The position numbers and the translations under genes are program-made. Below the pieces are notes generated by a model. It was not told the DNA's origin, ran no database searches, and saw nothing but the letters and a program-made list of their open reading frames with translations. Shown here piece after piece: positions 41,901 through 51,200 of a DNA stretch of 64,000 bases. Numbering within the stretch: position 1 is the stretch's first letter; the number at the start of each line of letters is the position of its first letter. The DNA lies in NCBI GenBank assembly GCA_039821125.1, contig JBCBOR010000011.1, positions 1 to 64,000 of the forward strand, read 5' to 3'. The DNA comes from Thermohalobaculum sp039821125. Its GTDB lineage: Bacteria; Pseudomonadota; Alphaproteobacteria; Rhodobacterales; Rhodobacteraceae.

Positions 41901-44900
41901 GGGGTGCACACCTTGCGCACAACGGTGATGCGCGAGACCGGCACCGTCACGATCGAGAGCAGCCCCTATCCGTCTTCGAAAACCTGGGTTCTCCATGCGC
42001 GTGCACGCATCCGTGTCCTGCCGCGCGAGATCCCGTCAGAGGCTGCTGAGCCTCGGTTGAGCGACGGAAAGACGATTGAGGCCGAGGACCTCTATGCTGG
42101 CGCCGAGAAACTCGGCCTGACCTATGGCCCGGCCTTCCGGTGCTTTGCGGGCGGGCGGATCGACGGTGCGACGATGATGCTTGAGCTTGGCGCCCCCGAG
42201 GCAGGTCCGACGGGGTGCCTTCTCGATCCCGGATGTCTCGATGGCGCGATGCATGGTCTCGCGGCTCTGATCGCCTCGGCGGCTGGGGATGGTGAGGATC
42301 TGTGGTGCCATAGCGATGGTACGCTGAAGCAGACCTTCCTGCCGGTGCGTGTCGGACGGTTGCAGCTTCATCGCCCGGGTGGCGTGCCCAAGCGCGGCGC
42401 TTTGGTGCTTCATCGGTTTGGGACGCGCTCGGTCAAGGCCAGCCTGACGCTGTTCGGCGCCGATGACCGTCCCGTTGCGACCATCGACGATCTGCGGTTG
42501 CGGGCGATGCCCATCGCCGGCCGCGCGCCGATCACGCCGCGGTTCTGGCGCCAGGTGCTGGAACCTCGGGTCGGCCCGACCGATCAGACGGGCATGCCAG
42601 CGACCTGGGATGATCCGGCCGCGCGGCTCGCGTCCCTGGGCGTCATCGTATCCGCCCCGCCCGAGGGCGATGCCGGGGCGCTGATCCTGGATGCGGCGTG
42701 CCGCCGTCTGGCGTGGGATGTGGTGCGCGACCTGACGGGTCCGGGCGGCCTGCTGGACGCAGCGGCCCTGGGAAAGGTCGATCCCGGTGCCTATCCGCTG
42801 CTTGGCCGGATGCTCGTGGCACTGGAGGAAGATTCGCTCTTCCTGCGTGACACTGACACTGACGCTGATGCGCCTGGTCTGATCGGGACACTTGCAGAGC
42901 AGGTGGATTATCCCGCGTTTGACGAGCTTCTTTCAGGTCTGCGGTACGAATCGCCAGCGCTGTCTGGCGACTTGCTGGCGCTCGCTGGCCTAGCGGATCA
43001 GATCCCAGAGCGTTTGACATCCGGGCTGATCGAACGCCATGTCGGCCACCAGCGCGGTGCGCCGAGCGATGCGCACTGGACCACGCTGGAAACCGTGGTT
43101 GACGACATCGCGGCTGCATGGGTCGAGGGCCAACGTCTCACGACCCTGCTGGTCGGAGCACCGCCGCGCGATGTCCTTGCCCGGCTTCTAGATCTGCCCG
43201 CGCTAACACGGCTCACGCTCACGGATACCGATCCCGGGGCAGTCGAGGTTCTGGCGCGTGATCTGCCCCGTCATCCGGCACTCGAGGTTGCCAGTTTCGA
43301 AGAGGTTGACGCCGAGGGCCGCGCCCGCGATCTGGTGATCCTCGCCGACCAGTTCTGCCGGTTGGACCGCGCAGCGGCCTCGACCCTGTCGCGCAGTCTG
43401 GCCCCGGGTGGCCTGCTGATCGGCACGCACCGTCTTCCGGATCTGATCGGCGATCTGACCGACGGGCAGGATGCACGCTGGTGGACAGGGCCGGACGATG
43501 CGCCGGTTGGACGCCGCGCCCATGGGCAGGGGGTGATGTCGCTTCTGGCCAAGGCCGGGATAACAACACCTACGGCCCATTACTGTGCCGGCGGTGGTCA
43601 GGACAGCCTGCTGGTGGTTGGCGGCGGTCGCCCCTCACGCGTTGCAGACGCCACGGAGGCTGCAGATCCCGACGCCCCGCCGCAGATCATCTTCCATGTC
43701 CGCCATACCGGGGCCGAGCGACCGGCCCAGGCCCTGCGCCGTGCGATCCAGCTGCATGGCTCGGCCGATGTGCAGGTCTCGGCGCTGTCGCCGCTGATCG
43801 GCGTGCCGGATGGCCGATGGGAAGGGGTCGTCTTCCTCCAGCCGCAGGAGCAGGCGGATCCCTCGACAGAAACGGCCGAGCGGATCGGAGAGATCCAGGC
43901 CCTGCTGTCGCGATTGTCCTCGCCCGAACGCCTCTGGCTGATCCTGCCCGGCGGCTGCCCCGGAGCGCGTCAGAATGCTCAAAGCAGCCCGGCCATGGCT
44001 GCCCTTTGGGGGTATGGCCGGACGCTGATGAACGAACATCCGGACCTCGACATTCGCCTCGTTGATCCGGGGGAGGCACCGCCCGACGGTCCAGCGTGTG
44101 ATGCCTGGGCCGAGCGCCTCGCACGGGTGATTGCCGAGCCCGGAGCAGAGCGCGAAATCCTGACCGGGCCGGATGGCATCGCCGTGCCGCGCATTGAACC
44201 TGTGCGCGCGATGGATCGCTCCACCTCCCGGGCAACCGGTTTCGGCGAACGCACGCGGCGCTTGACCGTTTCGCAGTCCGGCGGTCTTGATCAGCTCGAC
44301 TGGCAGGATGCACCGCGCCGCGCGCCCGCGAAAACCGAGGTCGAGATTGCCGTGCGTGCGGCGGGACTGAATTTCCGCGACGTGATGTGGGCTCAGGGTC
44401 TGCTGCCGGAAGAAGCACTGGAGCATGGCTTTGCCGGGCCTGCACTTGGCATGGAATGCGCCGGTGTCGTTGTGCGCGCAGGCGAAGAGAGTGGCTTCGC
44501 CGAGGGCGAGCGGGTCGTCGCCTTCGCCTCGCAAGCGCTGGCCGGGCACGTCACGACGCCGGCGACGACGGTGGCACGTATCCCTGCCGGGCTCGACTTC
44601 GAAGCCGCGGCCAGCGTGCCGGTGGTCTTCGCAACAGCCCACTATGCGCTTTGCGAACTGGCGCGGATCCGACCTGGCGAGCGGGTCCTGATCCATGGCG
44701 GTGCCGGCGGCGTCGGCCTCGCGGCGCTGCAGATTGCGGTCGCCAATGGCGCGAAGGTCTTTGCAACCGCGGGAACCTCGGCCAAGCGCCGTTTGCTCAA
44801 GGCGTTGGGCGCCGAAGCCGTGTTCGACAGCCGCAGCCTGGCCTTCGCGGACGATGTCAAAGCGGCGAGCGAGGGCGGGGTCGACGTTGTTCTGAACGCA

Positions 44901-46514
44901 CTGGCTGGTGAGGCGATGGAACTGTCCATCGGGTGCCTGCGCCCGTTCGGGCGGTTCGTGGAGCTTGGCAAGCGTGATTTCTTTGCAGACACCAAGATCG
45001 GGCTCTACCCGTTCCACCGCAATCTCTCGTATTTCGGGGTCGATCTCGACGAGTTGCTGGCCGCCCGCCCGGGCGAGGCACGTGCCTTGCTCGATGCGTT
45101 CTCGGATCATCTGGCATCCGGTACGGTTCAACCGCCGCCCTATCAGGTCTTCCAGGCTGGCGATGTCGGCCAAGCCTTCCGTCTGATGCAGCAGGCCGGG
45201 CATGTCGGCAAGATCGTCGTCTGTCCGCCCCGGCGGCGGGCTGATGCGGCCGCGCCGTCCGTGGTCACGACCGCGATCCGGGGTGGATGGCTGGTGGTCG
45301 GCGGGACCGGCGGCTTTGGCCTTGCGACGGCGGCGTCCCTGGCCACTCGCGGGGCGGAGAAACTGTGGCTGGCCAGTCGCAGTGGCCGACCGCAGGAGCA
45401 GGATGCGGGACGGATCGCTGATCTCGTGGCATCGGGCGTCGCGGTCGAGACCATCGCCATGGATGTTGCGGATGCTGCCTCGGTCGGCGAGGCACTGGCC
45501 CGGATCAACTCGGACAGCGTTACGCTGAAAGGCGTCGTGCATTCGGCCATGGTGCTGCGCGACCGTCCCGCGCGTGACCTGACATCCGAGGATATCGACG
45601 CGGTCCTCGCGCCCAAGATCGCGGGCGCGGTCAATCTCGATCAAGCGACCCGAGGGCTCGGCCTGGATCATTTCGTGCTGTATTCCTCGGCTGTGACCCT
45701 GATCGGAAACCCCGGTCAGGCGCCCTATGTCGCCGCCAACCTCGCACTCGAGCGGATTGCACAGGCGCGCCGCGCCGCGGGCGAACCGGCCCTTGCGATC
45801 GGCTGGGGCGCTGTTGGCGATACCGGTTACCTGTCGCGTGAGGAGAACGCGCGAACCATGCTGGACCGGATGCTGGACGGTGCGTTCCTGACATCCGAAG
45901 AAGCCCTGAGCGGACTTGCCCGGTGGCAGGATCACAACAGCGGATCGGACCCTCAGCAGGCTGCCGTCAGCTTCGCACGCATGCCATGGACGCGGCTGGC
46001 GGGCGACCTGCCGATCATGGCGACCCCGCTCTACGACCGGCTGGACGAGCCGCATCACGCCATCGAGGCAACCGGTGATGCCGAGGAACTGCGCGCCGAA
46101 CTGGCAGCGCTTGACTCGCGCGAGGCGCTCAAGCGGGTCACGGCGCTCCTGATCACCGAAATCGCGGCCGTCCTGCACCAGCCGGAATCCGAGATCGACG
46201 CCCGCAGGCCCCTTGGCGAGATCGGCTTTGACTCGTTGATGGCGGTCGAGCTGCGGCTTGGCCTCGAGGAGAAGATCGGTCTCTCGCTGCCGCTTCTGTC
46301 ACTGGCTGACGCCACCACGCTGACCGATGTGGCGGTGCGGATCCTGCAGACCGTGCGCAATGGCGGCGATGACGAGGATCCGGAGGCAGAGGATGGCACG
46401 ACCGTGATCGACGATTTGATCGCGCAGCACGTCTCGCCTACAGATGCGGATATCGAGCCGGAGGACAAGGAAGCCCTGCGCACCCGCGCGCGGGATATCA
46501 CCTCGCTCGGCTAG
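38937..46514 (+). CDS. rkpA: Highly reducing type I polyketide/fatty-acid synthase, RkpA-like
   Basis: A 2525-residue single-module synthase, the size and domain order of RkpA from the S. meliloti rkp-1 region. The ketosynthase (about 15-435) has Cys184 in DTACSSS, His319 in EAHGTGT and His357 in VGHLEPASG. The acyltransferase (about 535-830) has Ser631 in GHSVGEVAAAY and His740 in YPYHS. The dehydratase (about 905-1190) has His939 in WLADHVVGG and Asp1102 in LLDPGCLDG. About 1380-1560 looks like a decayed methyltransferase. The enoylreductase (about 1790-2095) has GLNFRDVM and HGGAGGVGLAA. The ketoreductase (about 2115-2350) has GGTGGFG, Ser2251, Tyr2264 and Asn2268. The carrier has Ser2433 in GFDSLMAVE. 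There is no thioesterase, so the chain must be released by another protein. The start is GTG at 38937. Confidence 0.93.
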   Translation: MDGGTRETLVGVTSGCVVTGYACRLPGANSATAFWDLLSDGRAAIGEVGPDRFSTQRYHSRDLQETGSGYTFSAGLLDDVWGFDPGFFGFSPREAKQMDPQQRLLLQVAWEALEHAGLRPSTLQKDRTGVYIGASASDYSTQFYGDPARIDAPFMLGNTLSILSNRISYAFDLTGPSYTVDTACSSSFYALDQARRALDAGEIDTAIVGAVNVLLSPMSFIGFARAGMLSPNGRCAFLDASADGYVRGEGAVVFVLRRAEVAEDGGDRIRGRLIATGINSDGRTNGLALPSAERQAALLKRLRRRAGITPDDISFVEAHGTGTRAGDLAEATSLGTVYGQGRETPLVIGSAKTNVGHLEPASGLVGLLKAQMALEHGMVPATLNISDLSPDIDLEALNLTPATAPVALADQDRPWIAAVNSFGFGGANAHALIEAYDGHAADLAAAPEAESGAPLILSSASADALTALASDWSSRLSGLDPEQGIALINQAAWRRERMAHTLVATGSTPSAIGEALARHAAGNAAPTVITGTRATTGRTAFVFSGNGSQWAGMGQHLFETDPVFRRAFSETSELFVTEGGHDLVALLADPGLGDKLDRATVGQPLLLALQVGVVQSFIVRGLEPDAVAGHSVGEVAAAYTAGALSLGDAVRLIQARASVLETLHGTGGMAAVLSGVDALEPVLEEFASAHADLGAITLAADNNPRSTTISGGADALDAFAKFARKRRLAVKRLDVPYPYHSAAVEPLREDLLTRILDIAPRDTRIDFVSSATGSEMPGKVLGPEFWWKNTRDPVLFRAAVETLAGSGCRVFVEIGPRPVLQNYVTESATAAGASVHFVPTLDKGRHQNTDTEVIVARAIAAGARHNEVRVFGDPVRYGGDLPAYPWQQSHFRAEMTGAAVDSYGVEADDHPILGWRERPGTAVWHNHLSTARQPWLADHVVGGATVFPAAGYVEAILAAGAAEFAQADGTSPALDLSGLDILQPLVIDGVHTLRTTVMRETGTVTIESSPYPSSKTWVLHARARIRVLPREIPSEAAEPRLSDGKTIEAEDLYAGAEKLGLTYGPAFRCFAGGRIDGATMMLELGAPEAGPTGCLLDPGCLDGAMHGLAALIASAAGDGEDLWCHSDGTLKQTFLPVRVGRLQLHRPGGVPKRGALVLHRFGTRSVKASLTLFGADDRPVATIDDLRLRAMPIAGRAPITPRFWRQVLEPRVGPTDQTGMPATWDDPAARLASLGVIVSAPPEGDAGALILDAACRRLAWDVVRDLTGPGGLLDAAALGKVDPGAYPLLGRMLVALEEDSLFLRDTDTDADAPGLIGTLAEQVDYPAFDELLSGLRYESPALSGDLLALAGLADQIPERLTSGLIERHVGHQRGAPSDAHWTTLETVVDDIAAAWVEGQRLTTLLVGAPPRDVLARLLDLPALTRLTLTDTDPGAVEVLARDLPRHPALEVASFEEVDAEGRARDLVILADQFCRLDRAAASTLSRSLAPGGLLIGTHRLPDLIGDLTDGQDARWWTGPDDAPVGRRAHGQGVMSLLAKAGITTPTAHYCAGGGQDSLLVVGGGRPSRVADATEAADPDAPPQIIFHVRHTGAERPAQALRRAIQLHGSADVQVSALSPLIGVPDGRWEGVVFLQPQEQADPSTETAERIGEIQALLSRLSSPERLWLILPGGCPGARQNAQSSPAMAALWGYGRTLMNEHPDLDIRLVDPGEAPPDGPACDAWAERLARVIAEPGAEREILTGPDGIAVPRIEPVRAMDRSTSRATGFGERTRRLTVSQSGGLDQLDWQDAPRRAPAKTEVEIAVRAAGLNFRDVMWAQGLLPEEALEHGFAGPALGMECAGVVVRAGEESGFAEGERVVAFASQALAGHVTTPATTVARIPAGLDFEAAASVPVVFATAHYALCELARIRPGERVLIHGGAGGVGLAALQIAVANGAKVFATAGTSAKRRLLKALGAEAVFDSRSLAFADDVKAASEGGVDVVLNALAGEAMELSIGCLRPFGRFVELGKRDFFADTKIGLYPFHRNLSYFGVDLDELLAARPGEARALLDAFSDHLASGTVQPPPYQVFQAGDVGQAFRLMQQAGHVGKIVVCPPRRRADAAAPSVVTTAIRGGWLVVGGTGGFGLATAASLATRGAEKLWLASRSGRPQEQDAGRIADLVASGVAVETIAMDVADAASVGEALARINSDSVTLKGVVHSAMVLRDRPARDLTSEDIDAVLAPKIAGAVNLDQATRGLGLDHFVLYSSAVTLIGNPGQAPYVAANLALERIAQARRAAGEPALAIGWGAVGDTGYLSREENARTMLDRMLDGAFLTSEEALSGLARWQDHNSGSDPQQAAVSFARMPWTRLAGDLPIMATPLYDRLDEPHHAIEATGDAEELRAELAALDSREALKRVTALLITEIAAVLHQPESEIDARRPLGEIGFDSLMAVELRLGLEEKIGLSLPLLSLADATTLTDVAVRILQTVRNGGDDEDPEAEDGTTVIDDLIAQHVSPTDADIEPEDKEALRTRARDITSLG

Positions 46515-46527
46515 ACACGGGGACCAG

Positions 46528-47835
46528 ATGAGCAATTCGTCCCAAGGCGATCTCGTTGCGCGCCTGCGCCAGATACAGGATCGCCGGAGCCCGCAATCCG
46601 CGGATCGTCCTGCCGTCCCCCTCGAGACCCCGCAACCGGCGCCGAGGGCGTTCGATTTCTCGTCACTCGATGACTATGAACAGCTCCGCCTGCACCGTGC
46701 AGCGGCGGATATGATGGGTCTCGGCTCGCCGTTCTTTCGCGAACATCAGCAGGTCGACGGCCCCGTCAGCCACATCGATGGCCGCGCCTGTGTCAACTTC
46801 GCCAGCTATGACTATGTCGGATTGAACGGCCACCCGGAGGTTCGCGCAGCGGCGGCAGAGGCCGTGTCGGACTGGGGCGTCTCGGCAACCGCGAGCAGGC
46901 TGGTGGGCGGCGAGCGGCCCTATCACCGCGCCCTTGAGCACGCCTTGGCCGACTGGCTCGGCACCGAGGCGGCGATCGCCATGACCTCGGGCCACGCGAC
47001 CAATGTGACGACGATCGGCACGTTGATGGGTCCGGGCGATCTGGTCCTGGCCGATGCGTTCATCCACAACTCGATCACCGAGGGGTGCCGCCTGGCAGGG
47101 GCGCAGCGCGTTGTCTTCCCGCACAACGATCTCGATTGGCTCGACGACTATCTGACCCGTCATCGCGGACGGTACCGTCATGTGCTGATCGCGGCCGAGG
47201 GGCTTTATTCGATGGATGGCGATGCGCCGGATCTCGCCGGTCTCGTGCGGCTCAAGGCGCAGCACGATGCCTGGTTGATGATCGATGAGGCGCACGCGCT
47301 GGGCGTTCTGGGCGAGACCGGCCGCGGTCTGGCCGAGCAGACGGGCATCGACCCCAATGCGGTCGAGATCTGGATGGGCACGCTGTCAAAATCGCTTGCG
47401 GCTTGTGGCGGGTTCATCGCCGGATCGCGCGCGCTGATCGACTATCTGCGATACAAGGCGCCGGGTTTTGTCTTTTCGGTCGGCGTCGCGGCGCCGGTAG
47501 CGGCCGCTGCGACCAAGGCGCTGGAGGTGCTGGGGCGGGAGCCCGAGCGGGTCGCCAAGCTGCGCGCGAACGGGGCCTATTTCCTGAAACGCGCGCGCGA
47601 GGCCGGGCTCGACTGCGGGCATTCGCAGGGCTTTGCGGTGGCTCCGATCATCACAGGGTCCTCGCTGACTGCGGCGACCGCGTCGGATCAATTGTTCCGT
47701 AAGGGCATCAATGTCCTGCCGATCATCTTCCCCGCGGTCCCGGAGAAGGCGGCCCGGCTGCGCTTTTTCCTGACCTCAGATCATGACACGGCGTCAATTG
47801 ACACGGCGATCGATGCCCTTGGCGCGCTGGAGTAG
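46528..47835 (+). CDS. rkpG: Alpha-oxoamine synthase (PLP-dependent), RkpG-like
   Basis: A 435-residue fold-type I PLP enzyme of the family containing 8-amino-7-oxononanoate synthase, 2-amino-3-ketobutyrate ligase and serine palmitoyltransferase. These join an acyl thioester to an amino acid with loss of CO2. Visible motifs are VNFASYDYVGLNGHPEVRAA, TASRLVGGERPYHRALEHAL, MTSGHATNVTTIGTLMG, DAFIHNSITEG and MIDEAHALGVLGETGRG. The PLP lysine is Lys288 in GTLSKSLAACGG. It has an extra N-terminal segment of about 60 residues. It starts 13 bases after the synthase stop with GGGGA before the ATG. The most likely job is to take the chain from the synthase carrier domain, as in the rkp-1 cluster. Confidence 0.9.
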   Translation: MSNSSQGDLVARLRQIQDRRSPQSADRPAVPLETPQPAPRAFDFSSLDDYEQLRLHRAAADMMGLGSPFFREHQQVDGPVSHIDGRACVNFASYDYVGLNGHPEVRAAAAEAVSDWGVSATASRLVGGERPYHRALEHALADWLGTEAAIAMTSGHATNVTTIGTLMGPGDLVLADAFIHNSITEGCRLAGAQRVVFPHNDLDWLDDYLTRHRGRYRHVLIAAEGLYSMDGDAPDLAGLVRLKAQHDAWLMIDEAHALGVLGETGRGLAEQTGIDPNAVEIWMGTLSKSLAACGGFIAGSRALIDYLRYKAPGFVFSVGVAAPVAAAATKALEVLGREPERVAKLRANGAYFLKRAREAGLDCGHSQGFAVAPIITGSSLTAATASDQLFRKGINVLPIIFPAVPEKAARLRFFLTSDHDTASIDTAIDALGALE

Positions 47836-47841
47836 TCGGGC

Positions 47842-49677
47842 CTAGTCGGCTTGGTCACTGGCCACTGGAAATCCCATGAAGTGGCGTGGTTCGGGCAGGT
47901 CCGTGCGATGTCGTCTGCGCGGGCGCGACCGGAACCGGGACCACCAGGGGCTGTAGGCCGGGTCCTCGAATGTGTCCGTCCCGTGAAGCTCGCGCAGGGC
48001 TGCCTGTTCACCCGCGAAACGCTCTCGGTTCCGCCTGACATCATCCCGGCCGCGCGAGGCGCTTTCGTGGTGGACCAGTTGGGCATGCGGCGTCCAGACG
48101 ACGCCGAAGCCAAGCCCGCGGGCCCGCGCGCAATAGTCGACATCGTTGTAGGCGACGCGGAACCGGTCTTCATTGAACCGACCTGTCGCCTGCCAGCAGG
48201 GGCCTGAGATCAGCATCGCGGCACCGGTCACAACGGTCAGCGAGTTGCGCAGGGCAAGGCGGCTCATCGGGCCTGTGGTGTGCTCGGGTTGCTTGTAGAA
48301 CCAGTGGCCTGCCAGATTTCCAAGACCCAGGATCACCCCGGCATGCTGGATGCGACGGTCGGGATAGATCAGTTTCGCGCCGACGATCCCGGTCCCCGGA
48401 TAGTCGAGACAGCTGACCATCTCCTTCAGCCAGCCGGGGTCCTCGACCTCGATATCGTTGTTCAGCAGCAGGTAGTGCGCGCCGGTCGCCAGCGCGACCC
48501 CGCGATTGACCATGGCGGAGAAATTGAACGGGGCGGGGCGGATCTCGATCCGAACGCGCGGGTCTTCACTCACGTGCTCATAGATCGCCGTGGTCCTTGG
48601 ATCGGTGGTGCCGTTGTCGACGACGATCAGCTCGATCTCGGGGTAGTCGGTCTTCGCGAGCACACCGTCGAGCACCACGCGAACAAGATCCGGACTGTCG
48701 CGGTTCGGGATAACCACTGAAATCTTTGGCCATTCTGCCTCCATCCGCGGGAACGCGACCCGATGCAGCTCCGGTTTCAGCGGGGCAGCCTCTGCGACGG
48801 CGCTGCGCCCCGGCGGTGCATAGTGCTGTGCAAGGGCCGATCGCGCGTGCGTTGTCGCGTCATCCAACCTGGCGTGGGAGTAGCTTTGAGCGTGCTGGCG
48901 CCAGATATACGCGGGATAGGGCAGATGGACGATCTCGTCGCTGCCGAGGCCGCGGCAGTAGCGCAGAACAAGCTCATAGTCCTGACTGCCTTCGAACGCC
49001 GGGTCCAGAACGCCGACCGTGCGCAACCGGTCCCGTCGATAGAGCGACAGGTGATTGACATAGTTCTCGCCCGACAGCAGCACCGGATCAAAACCGGGCT
49101 TCAGGAACAGGCTCCGGGCTTCCAGATTGGGCCCGGCGATCGCTTCATCCGTGTAAAGAAACTGAGCCCCAGGCATCAGGTCGAGCGCGCGGACGACCAT
49201 CTTGATCCCGTGCGGTGCAATCAGATCGTCATGGTCGACAAGGCCGACCCATGGCGCGATGGCGGCCTCGATCCCGGCATTGGTCGCGCCTGCGATCCCC
49301 TGATTCCGGTCGAGGCGAAGGGTTCTGACCTGTGCGGTATCCGGGTGCGCGTCGAGCCATGCCATTGTCTCCACCCGGGTCGAGCCGTCATCAACCAGGA
49401 TCATCTCCGCCAAGCCGGGTACCTGTGACAGAAACGATCCGAGCAGAGCGTCGAGATAGGATGGCTCGGTATCAAAAACCGGGACGATCAGGCTGATCCG
49501 TGGCGTGGTCTCTGCTTTGGGCGCGTCAAGCGATGCTGCCATTGCCCAGATCTTTTCGGCCCACGGTCCGTATTTCACCGCCGCGATCCACGCGGACAGC
49601 GCGTTTGGCCCGAAAAGCGGCGGACGGGAGAAGACACGCGGCACCCCGCTTTGGCGCAGAGGATGGATGATGTGCAT
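47842..49677 (-). CDS. Glycosyltransferase with two tandem GT2 domains
   Basis: A 611-residue protein with two GT-A domains of family 2. The first (about 60-270) has ISLIVPVFDTEPSYLDALL, ILVDDGS, NQGIAGATNAGIEAA and the DxD-like VDHDD, with a late acidic EGSQDYEL. The second (about 320-560) has ISVVIPNRDSPDLVRVVLDG, LIVVDNGTTD, FNFSAMVNRGVALATG, LLNNDIEV and YNDVDYCARARGLG. A double domain may add two residues in turn, as in capsule polymerases or chain-extending enzymes. A GGGGGAGAG site precedes the ATG. It ends six bases from the convergent alpha-oxoamine synthase gene and follows the exporter genes kpsM and kpsT on one transcript. Confidence 0.9.
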   Translation of the reverse strand: MHIIHPLRQSGVPRVFSRPPLFGPNALSAWIAAVKYGPWAEKIWAMAASLDAPKAETTPRISLIVPVFDTEPSYLDALLGSFLSQVPGLAEMILVDDGSTRVETMAWLDAHPDTAQVRTLRLDRNQGIAGATNAGIEAAIAPWVGLVDHDDLIAPHGIKMVVRALDLMPGAQFLYTDEAIAGPNLEARSLFLKPGFDPVLLSGENYVNHLSLYRRDRLRTVGVLDPAFEGSQDYELVLRYCRGLGSDEIVHLPYPAYIWRQHAQSYSHARLDDATTHARSALAQHYAPPGRSAVAEAAPLKPELHRVAFPRMEAEWPKISVVIPNRDSPDLVRVVLDGVLAKTDYPEIELIVVDNGTTDPRTTAIYEHVSEDPRVRIEIRPAPFNFSAMVNRGVALATGAHYLLLNNDIEVEDPGWLKEMVSCLDYPGTGIVGAKLIYPDRRIQHAGVILGLGNLAGHWFYKQPEHTTGPMSRLALRNSLTVVTGAAMLISGPCWQATGRFNEDRFRVAYNDVDYCARARGLGFGVVWTPHAQLVHHESASRGRDDVRRNRERFAGEQAALRELHGTDTFEDPAYSPWWSRFRSRPRRRHRTDLPEPRHFMGFPVASDQAD

Positions 49678-49707
49678 ATCTCTCCCCCGCGCAGGCCCGT
49701 GCGAGCG

Positions 49708-50364
49708 CTATCCGGCCATCGACGCTTCGTGGACCTCGATCGCTTCTTCGAGATCCTCGTAGTAGGTCAGGCCCTGCTGGGACAACAGGATGCCCGATTG
49801 GCAGAAGCGGCGCAGCATCGGGGCGCTGTGCGAGACCATGATCAGATCGGCCTTGGCAAGCCGGGTATCGAAGGCCTCCTGCGCCTTGCGCTTGAAGTCG
49901 GCATCGCCGACCGAGGTGATCTCGTCGACCAGATAGCACCCGAACGAGATGCCCATCGACACGCCAAAGGCCAGACGCGCGCGCATGCCGGAGGAATAGC
50001 TGCGCACGGGCATGTGGAAGTAGTCGCCAAGCTCGGCGAACTCTTCGACGAACTCGCTCAGCTCGCGCGTATCCCGGCCATAGACCCGCGCGACGAAACG
50101 GACGTTCTGAGCACCGGTCAACGCCTGATGGAACGATCCGCGAAAGCCAAGCGGCCACGAAACCTCGCGCGTGCGGTGGATGCGCCCCTGGTCCGGGCTG
50201 ACGATCCCGGCCATCAGACGCAGCAGCGTCGACTTGCCAGCCCCGTTGCGGCCAAGCAGGCCCACGCGGGCACCATCCGGAATTGTGACCGAGGCATCCT
50301 CGACGATCACCTTGGTCTTGCCATAGGCGCGGAACCGCTTTGAGACGTTTTCGAAAACGATCAT
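49708..50364 (-). CDS. kpsT: Capsule exporter ATP-binding protein (KpsT-like)
   Basis: A 218-residue ATPase of the ABC-2 polysaccharide exporter class. Walker A is GLLGRNGAGKSTLLRLMAGI, the signature is YSSGMRARLAFGVSM and Walker B is CYLVDEITSVGD. The short length and the segment VSWPLGFRGSFHQALTGAQN match KpsT/BexA/RkpS-type proteins. It begins inside the KpsM stop (ATGA overlap). It powers export of the lipid-linked capsule through the KpsM channel, with the KpsE-like protein encoded at 61174 as the periplasmic link. Confidence 0.93.
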   Translation of the reverse strand: MIVFENVSKRFRAYGKTKVIVEDASVTIPDGARVGLLGRNGAGKSTLLRLMAGIVSPDQGRIHRTREVSWPLGFRGSFHQALTGAQNVRFVARVYGRDTRELSEFVEEFAELGDYFHMPVRSYSSGMRARLAFGVSMGISFGCYLVDEITSVGDADFKRKAQEAFDTRLAKADLIMVSHSAPMLRRFCQSGILLSQQGLTYYEDLEEAIEVHEASMAG

Positions 50365-51125
50365 TGTTCCAGCAGATAGCCCTGATACCGGCGCAAGAGA
50401 AGGATCCCGACCGTGATCAACAGCAGGGGCGCGCCGATCAGGTAGGGGAAGCTGATATAGTCGGCATGGTAGGTCGGATAGAATCCCGTTCGCATCAAGC
50501 CGATCACATGCACGAGGGGATTGAACAACAGCACATCCCGCACATCGGGTGGAATCATCTCGGGCGTATAGAAGACGCCGGAGATCAGGAAGAGAGGGCG
50601 CGAGATCACCTCGAAAATCCGCTGCCATGTCGGAAACATCGGAAACAGCACGCAGTTGATCATGCCCACGCCTAGACCGATGAGCGCCGCGATGGACACG
50701 GCTGCGAGAACGGGGGCGGGATTGATATGCGGGCGGATGTCCTCGATCGCGTAGATTCCGATGAAAACCATCGTTGCAACCGCGATAAACGTCAGCGCCT
50801 GCAAGAGAAATCCGGCAAGGACGGCGTCGAGCAGCGTGATCTTCGGATAGGTAAAGAGCGGCTTGTTCCTGAGGAAGGACCCGCCAACCAGCCCACCGAT
50901 ATCGCGATACATCATGAAAGTGATCACGCCGGTCGCGAAGAACAGTGGGAAGCTGCGCCCCAACGCCGGGTCGCGGGTAATCACCGAGAAGACGATCGAG
51001 AACAGAAGAATGAACGAGATCGGCTCGACGACCGCCCAGAGGTATCCGCCAACCGACCGGCCGTAGCGCGAATTCATTTCGCGCAGGATCATCGCGAACA
51101 GCACCCGGCCGCGTTCAATCAGCAT
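50361..51125 (-). CDS. kpsM: Capsule exporter permease (KpsM-like, ABC-2 type)
   Basis: A 254-residue ABC-2 permease with about six membrane segments, including GYLWAVVEPISFILLFSIVF and LFFATGVITFMMYRDIGGLV. The family stretch WQRIFEVISRPLFLISGVFY and VLLFNPLVHVIGLMRTGFYP near the C-terminus is typical of KpsM/BexB/RkpT. The cytoplasmic start reads MLIERGRVLFAMILREMNSR. The ATG at 51125 has a GAG ribosome site; a GTG at 51137 is a weaker choice. It is first in the kpsM-kpsT-glycosyltransferase unit. Confidence 0.92.
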   Translation of the reverse strand: MLIERGRVLFAMILREMNSRYGRSVGGYLWAVVEPISFILLFSIVFSVITRDPALGRSFPLFFATGVITFMMYRDIGGLVGGSFLRNKPLFTYPKITLLDAVLAGFLLQALTFIAVATMVFIGIYAIEDIRPHINPAPVLAAVSIAALIGLGVGMINCVLFPMFPTWQRIFEVISRPLFLISGVFYTPEMIPPDVRDVLLFNPLVHVIGLMRTGFYPTYHADYISFPYLIGAPLLLITVGILLLRRYQGYLLEQ

Positions 51126-51200
51126 TGTCTCGACCACATGGCGTTCACCCGGGCAAGGTTCTGTCTCGGCGCGTCACGTACGCACGGCGGGGCTGTGTCT

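Noticed and set aside
43635..46178. 847-codon minus-strand open frame within the synthase gene
   Set aside because: It is antisense to intact enoylreductase, ketoreductase and carrier domains and shows no protein family.
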